Source of the DNA: Candidatus Rifleibacteriota bacterium
Lineage (GTDB): Bacteria > Muiribacteriota > Ozemobacteria > Ozemobacterales > Ozemobacteraceae
Assembly: GCA_018818125.1 (NCBI GenBank)
Contig: JAHISQ010000013.1
Coordinates: 1-50,079 of the forward strand
Length of the DNA: 50,079 nt
Reading direction: 5' to 3'
Of the stretch, positions 8,188 through 15,640 are shown one piece after another. The position numbers were made by a program, and so were the translations under genes. The notes under the pieces were generated by a model that did no database searches, was not told where the DNA came from, and saw only the letters and a list, made by a program, of their open reading frames with translations. Every line of letters starts with the position of its first letter. Positions within the stretch are counted from its first letter, which is position 1.

Positions 8188-10475
8188 AACATCAGAACTG
8201 CATCCTCAAGGAAGAAAAGACCGGCAAAGAGGTGGCTCTAAAGGCTGTAGCCGTCAAAGGCGAGTTGACCGGTCTTACCTGTCACTGGCAGATTGTGCAG
8301 AAGTTTGTTAACGCCGAAAAGAAAGCCATTGAAGCATTGTATGTGTTCCCGCTGCCAGCTGATGCGACGTTGAGTGGTCTCAAGATCGTTACTGGCGATA
8401 AGACCATTGTCACTCGCCCCGAAGAGCGTGACAAGGCTTTTGAGGAATATGATGAAGCGATCAGTGCGGGTAATGGCGCCTTTATGCTTGACCAGGAACG
8501 GCGCGACATTTTTGCGCTGAATCTCGGGAACCTTCTGCCCGGCCAGGAAGTCGAAGTGCAGATCAGCATGTTTCAGTTGTTGCAGGCGCATGCAACCGGG
8601 GCCCGGGTTGCGTTTCCGGTGGCGCTTGTGCCGAAATATTTTCCGAATGATAAAACTGCCGATATCACTGAATGGGAGCGAGTTCAGCCTGGCTACGCGA
8701 CAGAAGTGCCTTATGGATTTAGTTATTCACTCAAAATTGTGCAGAATTCGCCAATAAAATCGGTTGAATCGCCGGGCCACCCGATCAGGGTTGCTTATGA
8801 TACCAATGTCGCCGAAGTTACACTGGCGCAGGTTAATGCCATGCCGGATTCAGATGTTATTGTCAGTTTCGAGCTGGCTGAGCGCTTTAAGCCGATGCTC
8901 AGTCGCGCCTTCTTTAACGATCGCGAGCATGTGCTGTTTGAAGTTTTCCCGGAATTTGGCGATCAGAGCGCAGTTCCGGTTGTCAAAGAAGTGGTTTTTA
9001 TTGTCGATTGTTCAGGGTCTATGGAGGGCGACTCAATCAGAGAGGCTCGCAATGCGTTGCAGCTTTGTCTACGGTCGCTCAATCAGGGTGATACCTTTCA
9101 GGTCTATTGCTTTGGCGGGAGCTGGCGGCAGCTGTTTAAAGAACCGCAGACTTTTGGCGATACTTCGTTTAAAACTGCTGCTGCCGCGATTGCTAAAATT
9201 GATGCCGATATGGGTGGCACCGAAATTCTGCCGGCGCTCAGTGCCGCGATTAAATCACTGCGTCATGAGTTTGCCAATATAATTCTGTTTACCGACGGCG
9301 CGGTAGGTAACGAAGATGAGGTGATCAATCTGGCGGCCGCTAAGAAGGGGCGTTGTCGTATCTTTTCGTTTGGTATTGGCAACGGTGCCAGCGAGCATCT
9401 GATCAAGGGCGTGGCTGACGCAACCGGAGGTCGGGCTGAGTTTGTTTTTCCGGGTGAGAGAATCGAACCCAAGGTGCTCAGGCAGTTCAACCGGCTCAAC
9501 CAGGCGACTCTCTCAGATGTGAATATTGTATGGGGAAAAGAAGATGTTGAAGCTGTTCCGGATGCTTTACCGGCTATCTTTGCCGGTGAAGTGGTCAGGT
9601 TCGCTGCGCGACTGGGTGTCGGCAAGAAACTGCCGGCAAAGCTGAAGGTTGAACTGTCGGCGCAATATGACGGTAAGCAGGTGAGCTGGTCGACTGAAAA
9701 ACCGGTCGCCTGTTCTGCCGGGGTGCCAGCGCTCTGGTGGGCTCAACAGCGCATAAACGAGCTTGAGGGCGGCGAAGAAGAGTTAGCACCGGGCAGTCGT
9801 CAAAAACGCCAGGGGCCGCCAAAGTCTGAGACGAAAATGGTGAAGCTCTCGAAAGCCTATGGCCTGATCTGCTCGCAAACCAGTCTGATCGGCATTGAGG
9901 AACGTAGTGCTGACACGAAAAACGACGGCAGACCTGAACTGCGCAAAATCCCGGTTATGGTGCCGGCACATCGCGACTTTATGGCTTCTATTGGTGGTGG
10001 TTTGCCCTCAGGCATTGCGCTAGGCGCTGTGCAGTGTGCTTCGGCACCTTCCAGCTTCATGTCAAAGGCTTATTCTATGGTGGGCGATTTTATGTACAGT
10101 TCGCGCGCGGTGGTTTGTGAAGGCATTGTAGCTGATAAATCAAAGCAGGCTGCTAAAAACAAGCGAAATGCTAAAAACAGGCCGGATGCCGAAGACAAGC
10201 TTGTCGAAATTCTCATGCATGCCGGGGCAGACGGTTCGTTTGCCTTTTCAGAAGAGTTGCTTAAGCTTCTTGGAGTAACCGTAGAAGAATTCGAAGATTG
10301 GCTGGCAAAGGCTCCGGCAAGTCTGATAGAGGCGCAGAAACGTGATTGTGCCATGACTCTTCTGGTCAGACACCAGCTCGAAACGTTTTATGCTGAGCGC
10401 AAAAACATGTGGTCTGCAATCGCCGGCAAAATGGCGCGACGGTTGCAGAACTGGCAACAGGCCGTTGCGGTGTGA
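8184..10475 (+). CDS. VIT domain plus von Willebrand factor A domain protein
   Basis: This 763-residue protein starts with a vault/inter-alpha-trypsin (VIT) domain at about 1-135, followed by a linker and a VWA domain at about 268-430. The VWA domain has a complete MIDAS: D275, S277 and S279 in VDCSGSMEGDS, the threonine in DMGGTEILPAL and the aspartate in LFTDGAVGNE. The C-terminal half is helical and ends in a basic stretch before a conserved tail. There is no signal peptide or membrane anchor, so it is probably cytoplasmic. VIT-VWA proteins are thought to be metal-dependent adhesion scaffolds in eukaryotes; bacterial roles are poorly known. It is coupled to the MerR gene by a 4-base overlap. 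Confidence 0.9.
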   Translation: MKHQNCILKEEKTGKEVALKAVAVKGELTGLTCHWQIVQKFVNAEKKAIEALYVFPLPADATLSGLKIVTGDKTIVTRPEERDKAFEEYDEAISAGNGAFMLDQERRDIFALNLGNLLPGQEVEVQISMFQLLQAHATGARVAFPVALVPKYFPNDKTADITEWERVQPGYATEVPYGFSYSLKIVQNSPIKSVESPGHPIRVAYDTNVAEVTLAQVNAMPDSDVIVSFELAERFKPMLSRAFFNDREHVLFEVFPEFGDQSAVPVVKEVVFIVDCSGSMEGDSIREARNALQLCLRSLNQGDTFQVYCFGGSWRQLFKEPQTFGDTSFKTAAAAIAKIDADMGGTEILPALSAAIKSLRHEFANIILFTDGAVGNEDEVINLAAAKKGRCRIFSFGIGNGASEHLIKGVADATGGRAEFVFPGERIEPKVLRQFNRLNQATLSDVNIVWGKEDVEAVPDALPAIFAGEVVRFAARLGVGKKLPAKLKVELSAQYDGKQVSWSTEKPVACSAGVPALWWAQQRINELEGGEEELAPGSRQKRQGPPKSETKMVKLSKAYGLICSQTSLIGIEERSADTKNDGRPELRKIPVMVPAHRDFMASIGGGLPSGIALGAVQCASAPSSFMSKAYSMVGDFMYSSRAVVCEGIVADKSKQAAKNKRNAKNRPDAEDKLVEILMHAGADGSFAFSEELLKLLGVTVEEFEDWLAKAPASLIEAQKRDCAMTLLVRHQLETFYAERKNMWSAIAGKMARRLQNWQQAVAV

Positions 10476-10507
10476 GCGGCGTTGAAACTGCTGCGGCTGA
10501 TGAGACT

Positions 10508-10541
10508 CTGAGCGCCTTTCAAGATAATTATTGGCGCTCAG
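10508..10541 (+). terminator. Hairpin after the VIT-VWA gene
   Basis: Perfect 9-base arms CTGAGCGCC (10508-10516) and GGCGCTCAG (10533-10541) lie 33 bases after the stop. A T-rich run follows only about 15 bases later, so this is a plausible but not textbook terminator. Confidence 0.5.
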
Positions 10542-10623
10542 GCTTATTTAAAGCTTTTTTGAAAATATTTTTGTGCTATCTTAATACATAGGAAACATAC
10601 AGACTCTCAAAGGAGCTTTAAGC

Positions 10624-11184
10624 ATGAGGAAATTCTCCAAATTCCTGTTGGTTATTTTTATAATTAGCGCTGTGGGTTGTTCGCTAAGAAAACCAGACTT
10701 GGTTATTATGTGTAAAGACAACAAAACTTCGGTAGAACAAGTTCAGACTGCAATAAAGCAGGGCGCTGACGTAAACGCTCGAAGCGATGACGGAGTGACT
10801 GTATTGATGTATGTTGCTGAACATATCGAGAGTCCTGAAATGGTAGCAGAACTGGTGAAGGCTGGTGCTGATATTAATGCTCTAAACCGAGATTTGTCTG
10901 CCCTGCAGTTGGCCGCTATGCATAGCAGGAGTCCTGAAGTGATAACGGCGTTGGCAGATGCTGGTGCCGACGTAAATGCTCGAACCAAGGATGGCAGGAC
11001 TGTCTTGATGCTTGCAGCCAAGAATAATCCGAACCCTAAAATAATAATGGCGTTGCTGAAAGCCGGCGCCGACCCCACCATAAAAGATTCAAAGGGTCTG
11101 TCTACTTTTGAGCATGCCAAAGGTAACAAGGGACTCGCTGATACTGATGCTTATTGGAAATTAAACGACGCACTTTTTAAATAG
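10624..11184 (+). CDS. Ankyrin-repeat lipoprotein
   Basis: This 186-residue protein begins with a lipoprotein signal peptide: a basic N-terminus, a hydrophobic core and a lipobox ending at C19 (SAVGC). The mature part is about four ankyrin repeats, seen in the recurring pattern AIKQGADVNARSDDGVTVLM, LVKAGADINALNRD, LADAGADVNARTKDG and LLKAGADPTIKDSKG. Ankyrin repeats bind proteins, here in the periplasm or at the outer membrane. The Shine-Dalgarno AAAGGAG lies just before ATG 10624. The gene converges on the glycosyltransferase with only two bases between stops, and no terminator is visible there. Confidence 0.9.
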   Translation: MRKFSKFLLVIFIISAVGCSLRKPDLVIMCKDNKTSVEQVQTAIKQGADVNARSDDGVTVLMYVAEHIESPEMVAELVKAGADINALNRDLSALQLAAMHSRSPEVITALADAGADVNARTKDGRTVLMLAAKNNPNPKIIMALLKAGADPTIKDSKGLSTFEHAKGNKGLADTDAYWKLNDALFK

Positions 11185-11186
11185 GC

Positions 11187-11912
11187 TCAGCTCTGATGAC
11201 GGCAGGAATACCAGAGAAAACACATTGAACGAAATCTCGTGGCAACGGGAAACAGCGAGAAAAGCAGCATGGTTGCAAGAATCTGCAGCGGAGATTTGTT
11301 TTTTCTCGATGATGTGGTAATGCCGGGTTTGTCGATGATGACGAACCTTTGGTGATGTGTTGTTGCCCAGGCGCGTACACGAAAAGAAAAGCCGATTTCT
11401 TCGGAAGCGAAGACCTTTTCGTCGAATCCGCCGGCCTGTTTAAAGGCTTCGGCTGTGCAGAAAACAAAACAGCCGGCCGCCAGGCGCGCTGCACGCGAAA
11501 TAGTCTGCCAGAAGCGTAATATTGCTCTGGCAAAAAATGGCTGTTCTACATCAAATTCAACTCTGGCACCGCCTCCAGCAATTCGATCACTGGTTAGTAG
11601 CTGTAGAGACTCATTTAGCAACTGGGTCGTTACACGAGTGTCGGCGTCAATAAAAATCAGATATCGGCCTCTGGCCTTTGCAGCGCCTGCGTTTCTGGCG
11701 CGGGCGATTTGTCTGATCGGCTCGTGAACAATTATTGCGCCACAGCTTTCTGCTATTCTGGCAGTATCGTCTGTCGAGTTATTGTCGACCAGAATCAGTT
11801 CTCCATGTGTGTTTATCTGTTGCATGGATGCTTGAATATTGCCAAGAGTTCCTGCGATTACTTCGGCTTCGTTAAAAGCGGGCACAATTATCGAATAGAG
11901 GATTTCATGCAT
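11187..11912 (-). CDS. Family 2 glycosyltransferase
   Basis: This 241-residue GT-A fold enzyme opens with YSIIVPAFNEAEVIAGTLGN, the nucleotide-sugar binding start of GT2, followed by ELILVDNNSTDDT. The metal-binding motif FIDADTRV and the later AGGFDEKVFASEEIGFSFRV segment, with an acidic base region, complete the active site. A hydrophobic stretch near the C-terminus (ILATMLLFSLF) may associate with the membrane. It would transfer a sugar to a lipid or polysaccharide acceptor; donor and acceptor are unknown. It lies 5 bases after the hydrolase gene on the same strand, so the two form an operon. Confidence 0.9.
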   Translation of the reverse strand: MHEILYSIIVPAFNEAEVIAGTLGNIQASMQQINTHGELILVDNNSTDDTARIAESCGAIIVHEPIRQIARARNAGAAKARGRYLIFIDADTRVTTQLLNESLQLLTSDRIAGGGARVEFDVEQPFFARAILRFWQTISRAARLAAGCFVFCTAEAFKQAGGFDEKVFASEEIGFSFRVRAWATTHHQRFVIIDKPGITTSSRKNKSPLQILATMLLFSLFPVATRFRSMCFLWYSCRHQS

Positions 11913-11917
11913 CCTGT

Positions 11918-12748
11918 TTACTCCAGTTCACCAGAGAGCTTCAGCCAGGTCTGCAGCCAGGCGGGGTCATCCCAGACCGGGTCATTGTGTCCGGCTGTTT
12001 CGATGGTGTACATTGTTTTGTAATCTGAAGGGCAACTGGCAAACACCAGTTCGCCGTCGGAGTAGGGTATGATCCCATCTTTCCGCGAATGAATCAAGAG
12101 CAGACGCCCATGGTAATTCTTTATGGTTTCGCTGGTTGGCAGGTCTTTTTTGAGAATATATCTGCCAATAAGTGGAATCCGGCGGCTGGCCTGGGCACCT
12201 AGCGAAGCAAAGCCGGATTCGAGCACCATGGCAGCGAAGCTGGTTTTTGTATCTCTGAGAATCTCTGCGGCAACGCCAGTGCCAAGAGATTCGCCATACA
12301 GAACAATCTTATCTGGTTTGAGTTTTTTTTCGCTGAGCAGCCATTGCAGGGCAGTCTTGCCATCAATAATCGCGCCGGCAACCGTTGGCGTGCCAGTGCT
12401 TCTGCCAAAGCCGCGATAATCGTAGATCAGTACATCAAAGCCAGCTTCACACATTTTGTCGATTTTGCCGACGCGATGCAGCAGGTTGCCGGCGTTGCCG
12501 TGGCTGAACAGAATAGTTTTGCCATTTTTTGCAGCAGCGGTAGTCTGAGCAAAAACCGCGTCAAGGCTTATATTATCGGTGGTTTTGAGCGAAACACCTG
12601 TGAGATTGCAGCTTTTGAGCTTGTCAGGCAAATTGAAATTTGCCGGCCAGGCTCCCGGAAAAAAAATCAACTTATCCTGAAACGCCATTGCCAGTCCCGC
12701 GAAAACAACCAGAATAACGAGAACATTTATAATTCTTTTTTTACTCAT
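11918..12748 (-). CDS. Alpha/beta hydrolase (BEM46/S33-like), membrane-anchored
   Basis: This 276-residue protein starts with a hydrophobic anchor (about 7-23) followed by FQDKLIFFPGAWP, typical of the BEM46/YfhR group. The oxyanion strand motif is ILFSHGNAGNLLHRV. The nucleophile serine is in YGESLGTGVA, the acid in HSRKDGIIPYSD and the base in ETAGHNDPVW. The catalytic triad is therefore complete. Substrates of this group are generally esters or thioesters and are mostly unassigned. The anchored N-terminus suggests the catalytic domain faces the periplasm. It is the first gene of a two-gene operon with the glycosyltransferase. Confidence 0.9.
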   Translation of the reverse strand: MSKKRIINVLVILVVFAGLAMAFQDKLIFFPGAWPANFNLPDKLKSCNLTGVSLKTTDNISLDAVFAQTTAAAKNGKTILFSHGNAGNLLHRVGKIDKMCEAGFDVLIYDYRGFGRSTGTPTVAGAIIDGKTALQWLLSEKKLKPDKIVLYGESLGTGVAAEILRDTKTSFAAMVLESGFASLGAQASRRIPLIGRYILKKDLPTSETIKNYHGRLLLIHSRKDGIIPYSDGELVFASCPSDYKTMYTIETAGHNDPVWDDPAWLQTWLKLSGELE

Positions 12749-12764
12749 ATTTTTTACTGTACCA

Positions 12765-12797
12765 CAGACGTGAAAACCGGAAAAGAGAAATAAGTGT
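12765..12797. repeat. 33-base direct repeat, copy 1
   Basis: This stretch, beginning CAGACGTGAAAACCGGAAAA, differs at two positions from 15338-15370, which lies in the same orientation. The pair brackets the lipoprotein gene at 12959-15109. It resembles short dispersed intergenic repeats rather than coding sequence. Confidence 0.75.
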
Positions 12798-12889
12798 GTG
12801 TTCTGTAGAAATCCGGCCAGACAGCTGATTTACGAGCAAGGCATCTGAATCAAACTCCGTTTTTCCCTTTCAAGCTTGCTTTTTACAAA

Positions 12890-12934
12890 GAAAAACCCTC
12901 CCGGTCAGAGCAATAATGCTCGTGCCCGGAAGGG
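12890..12934 (-). terminator. Rho-independent terminator of the first ABM lipoprotein gene
   Basis: Read on the minus strand, a GC-rich stem with one mismatch (CCCTTCCGGGCACGAGC pairing with GCTCTGACCGGGAGGG) is closed by a 6-base loop and followed by TTTTTC. It lies 25 bases beyond the lipoprotein stop. Confidence 0.88.
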
Positions 12935-12958
12935 TAAATTGAAGTTTTTAAATTATGA

Positions 12959-15109
12959 TCAGATTCCTGGGAAGCTGGTCGGAGGAGCAACCTGTGGGAT
13001 AGATTCCATTGTTATCCTGTCATATCGCAGAGAAGCATTAGACGGGCAATCTACTTCGTTGATGAAGCGGATTTTTATCATGGCAAGTACAACGGAAGCT
13101 GCATATTCGGGTCGGAGTCCCAATCCCTCGGCGGAGTCCAGGAAACCTCCGACCGGGGCGTAGAAGTCAGTGGTTGTTGATTGAGTAAAACGTTCCCAGA
13201 CCACCAACTGGTTGGTGGGTGAGCCAAACCCTCCCTCAAAAAGGTTGTAACTAAGAATCATCGATGTATTGCGTGCGGCTGCAATTTTATCGAACAGGGT
13301 CTGCTTGGTCGCATCGAAGGTGGCTTGTTTCTCTGTGGTAATGAGCAGCTGCGGCCCCATAGCCTTGCCTGCCTTATCCTGCTGGACAGCTAACCCTGCT
13401 GCGGCCACTGTAACGGTGAAAGGACTGTTGGTTCCGGCACAGGGAAGGAAATAGAAGTCTTTCTTGGCCCAGAAATCCTTGAAATGCTTGGTGTTCATGT
13501 GAAAATTTACGGCGTCATTGTTGACCCAACGCTCGCGTAATACAAAAAAGTCGGTGGTCTGGCTTCCCACGTGGATAACAGTGGGGTTGTTGGTCATGTA
13601 GGTGTCATCGGCCTGGAAGAGATCATAGCTGATGCAGCCTGCTTCTTTTCTGGTTGCGGCAGTCAGAGCTATTAATTCAAGCCGGGCCTGATACTCCAGA
13701 TCAGGTCGGGCGATCATGTAGCTGACTACTGTCACCGCAGTATCAGGCACTACAGGCGCCGCCGGTGGCGTCGGGTCTGAAATCATGTTCATGAAGAACC
13801 CTTCATTCCCAGCATTTGCGGCGGTCATGGCAATGTCGGTCATGAACTTGGTAAAATAGGCTGCATTCAGATGTGTGGAAAGAGCCGAAGAATCTTTGTA
13901 GCACTGATAAATGATCCAGTTCGTCGGTGCAGTGTCTAATGCACCCTGAAAAAGATCATAGCGCAAGGTGTTGGGCTCGTTGGCTCTTGTAGCTGAGACC
14001 AGGTCTACCATTGCGGTCTTAACCTTGTCTTCACTACCTGCCGCAGCCTTGAGGATTCCAAAATAGCGGAGCATCCCCGACTCAGTCTTGTCGGGTCCAG
14101 CATTTCCATACATCTTCGCGGTAACAAAGGGCGTTGTCTGGCCTTGGGCATTGTCGAAGTAGTTGGAAGCAGAAGTAAGCAATTTAGTTACATGCGCCGA
14201 TTGAAGGTGGGCATTAAGCGCTGCCTCATCCTTGAATTTCTGGACCTCAACAAACTTCAATGTGGCGGCAGTGGCCACTCCCCAGGTGCCATAAATAGAA
14301 GCATTGTTTCCCTGATAGAGATCATAAGAAATGCAACCAGTTTCCAGGCGGGAGGCCTTGACTAATTCCAGAAGAGCTAATTTGGCTTCAAGTTCTTTGC
14401 CGGTTTTAGCGTTCGCATACGTGATAACAGTTATTAGAGATGAAAGCGGTGTATCTGGATTCCCAAGGGTTTCAGCGGGAATGGCAGCGCCATTGGCAAT
14501 TGTAATTTTTTCAGTGGTCATGCTTACTTGCCCGGTGGCATCTTTGGTCAGAGTAATCCTGGCAACAGTAGAGACTATGGTTGGGATCTGATTTTGAGCC
14601 GTTTGTGTGGTATCTAATCCCATTGCTTTTGCAACCCCAGCCACAACCTGCTCGGTAGAAAGCGACAGAGCTGTTGTTACCAATATATCCTCAAATCTAC
14701 CGGCTGGGATATCAGTTTTCTTGCCGTTGTAATCCATAGTGAAAGTTCCTATGGCAGAAGTATCTGTCAGGCCAAGTTCGGTTGTCGTTTTTGCAAAAAA
14801 GACAATTGTCATCGTTGCGATGTCGGGATGCTGCGCCCAATACTTAGGCAACCCCATCGACTGGGTGGCGACATTATTGATTAGTATTGTAATGGGTGTT
14901 GCCAGCGTTATATTTCCCCGTATCGCAACTTTGGAATCGTCAGTGCCAACTACATCTGTTGAAGGCAGCACAACTGGAATGACAAGGCTTTTGACGACTG
15001 GTATGTAATTATCGTCGGAGTCAGAAGGGTTAAATAGTTGACAACCCACCAGGCTAAAAATAGCCACAGCAATGAAGAACAATAGAGACACACGAAACAG
15101 CTTTGTCAT
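12959..15109 (-). CDS. Lipoprotein with N-terminal unknown domain and four tandem ABM domains
   Basis: This 716-residue lipoprotein has its lipobox cysteine at C23 (FSLVGCQL), followed by an acidic tether NPSDSDDN. Residues about 35-215 form a domain I do not recognise (starts VVKSLVIPVVLPS). Four dimeric alpha/beta-barrel ABM-like domains follow at about 225-330, 345-435, 460-560 and 590-680. Each has the family signature, for example SRLETGCISYDLYQG and RKEAGCISYDLFQA. ABM domains are normally about 100-residue cytoplasmic monooxygenases or heme-degrading enzymes that work as dimers; four in one chain outside the membrane is unusual. Glutamine after the lipid cysteine suggests outer-membrane sorting if Lol rules apply. 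It is a paralogue of 15641-17095 and 17458-19548. Confidence 0.88.
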   Translation of the reverse strand: MTKLFRVSLLFFIAVAIFSLVGCQLFNPSDSDDNYIPVVKSLVIPVVLPSTDVVGTDDSKVAIRGNITLATPITILINNVATQSMGLPKYWAQHPDIATMTIVFFAKTTTELGLTDTSAIGTFTMDYNGKKTDIPAGRFEDILVTTALSLSTEQVVAGVAKAMGLDTTQTAQNQIPTIVSTVARITLTKDATGQVSMTTEKITIANGAAIPAETLGNPDTPLSSLITVITYANAKTGKELEAKLALLELVKASRLETGCISYDLYQGNNASIYGTWGVATAATLKFVEVQKFKDEAALNAHLQSAHVTKLLTSASNYFDNAQGQTTPFVTAKMYGNAGPDKTESGMLRYFGILKAAAGSEDKVKTAMVDLVSATRANEPNTLRYDLFQGALDTAPTNWIIYQCYKDSSALSTHLNAAYFTKFMTDIAMTAANAGNEGFFMNMISDPTPPAAPVVPDTAVTVVSYMIARPDLEYQARLELIALTAATRKEAGCISYDLFQADDTYMTNNPTVIHVGSQTTDFFVLRERWVNNDAVNFHMNTKHFKDFWAKKDFYFLPCAGTNSPFTVTVAAAGLAVQQDKAGKAMGPQLLITTEKQATFDATKQTLFDKIAAARNTSMILSYNLFEGGFGSPTNQLVVWERFTQSTTTDFYAPVGGFLDSAEGLGLRPEYAASVVLAMIKIRFINEVDCPSNASLRYDRITMESIPQVAPPTSFPGI

Positions 15110-15260
15110 GATCAGATCCTTTAAATTTTAAATACAATCCTACTCTACAAGGCACAAAAAACGAAGAAAGCTTTGCCGAACTCAGGTTAAATACTTTAAT
15201 GGTCTCTCGAATTAGATGCTGCTTTTTTCGACTTAAAAATATCACGTTAGTTCGATATGG
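15110..15260 (-). promoter_or_regulatory. Shared leader region of the ABM lipoprotein genes, copy A
   Basis: Reading toward ATG 15109, this region matches the leader at 19549-19700 block by block: AACGTGATATTTT, a GAAAAAGCA block, a gap, then CTGAGTT-GGCAAAGCTTTCTT near 15158-15186, then AAAGGA as ribosome site. The CAAAGCTTTCTTTG-type core can form a short hairpin. Such long non-coding conservation between paralogues points to common regulation. No known riboswitch consensus was recognised. Confidence 0.6.
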
Positions 15261-15559
15261 AAAAGTAAAATCTAATATTAATGCGATTTTATTAGTGAAG
15301 CGACGTTGATAGCACATGTTGCGCACATAAAGAATCGCAGACGTGAACACCGGAAAAGAGAAATAGGTGTAATCAGCGCAATCAGCGCAATCTGTAGGAC
15401 AAAAGAACTGACTAACCGCTGCAAAATCTTAAAATGGATAGTTGCTATGTGAAAGTCGCAAAGTTTGATATCTGAAATTTGCTGTGCTAAACTTTTGTTA
15501 CTTAAAAAACTTTAGGGTCTTATTTGGGATGGTCGTTCCTCTGCTTTCAGGCGATGGTC
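15261..15559. other. Divergent intergenic region between two ABM lipoprotein genes
   Basis: No gene is supported here. It contains the second 33-base repeat (15338-15370) and directly after it two tandem copies of AATCAGCGC. Promoters for both divergent lipoprotein genes should lie at its edges. Confidence 0.5.
15338..15370. repeat. 33-base direct repeat, copy 2
   Basis: Near-identical to 12765-12797 with two substitutions (GAACACC for GAAAACC, AGGTGT for AAGTGT) and in the same orientation. It is followed by short AATCAGCGC tandem repeats that the first copy lacks. Confidence 0.75.
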
Positions 15560-15640
15560 GTCAGTTCTGAGTGGACAAAGCTTTTTTTGTTGTTGTGTCT
15601 CATAGAGTAGGATTTGTTAAAAATTGAAAGGATCTTTTTC
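15560..15640 (+). promoter_or_regulatory. Shared leader region of the ABM lipoprotein genes, copy B
   Basis: Upstream of ATG 15641 the order CTGAGTGGACAAAGCTTT (from 15567), GTTGTGT, TAGAGTAGGATTTG and GAAAGGATC matches the leaders of the paralogues at 15110 and 19549. Conservation here is limited to the last 80 bases; the more distant blocks are not evident. Confidence 0.55.

Noticed and set aside
11177..11533. A separate 118-codon frame over the 3' part of the glycosyltransferase
   Set aside because: It lacks motifs and overlaps a well-supported GT2 gene; no frameshift is needed to explain the GT2 length.
15158..15186. The GGCAAAGC core of the leaders as a c-di-GMP or similar riboswitch
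   Set aside because: I could not match the conserved helices or tetraloop-receptor positions of any known riboswitch class; it is reported only as a shared leader.
15054..15350. A 98-codon minus-strand frame covering the leader of the ABM lipoprotein gene
   Set aside because: It overlaps the lipoprotein start and the conserved non-coding blocks, and its frame is not kept at the homologous leader 19549-19700.
15614..15640. Upstream TTG start for the two-ABM lipoprotein
   Set aside because: The paralogues all start at the (M)xKLFRVSL methionine, which has a Shine-Dalgarno and gives a proper signal peptide.
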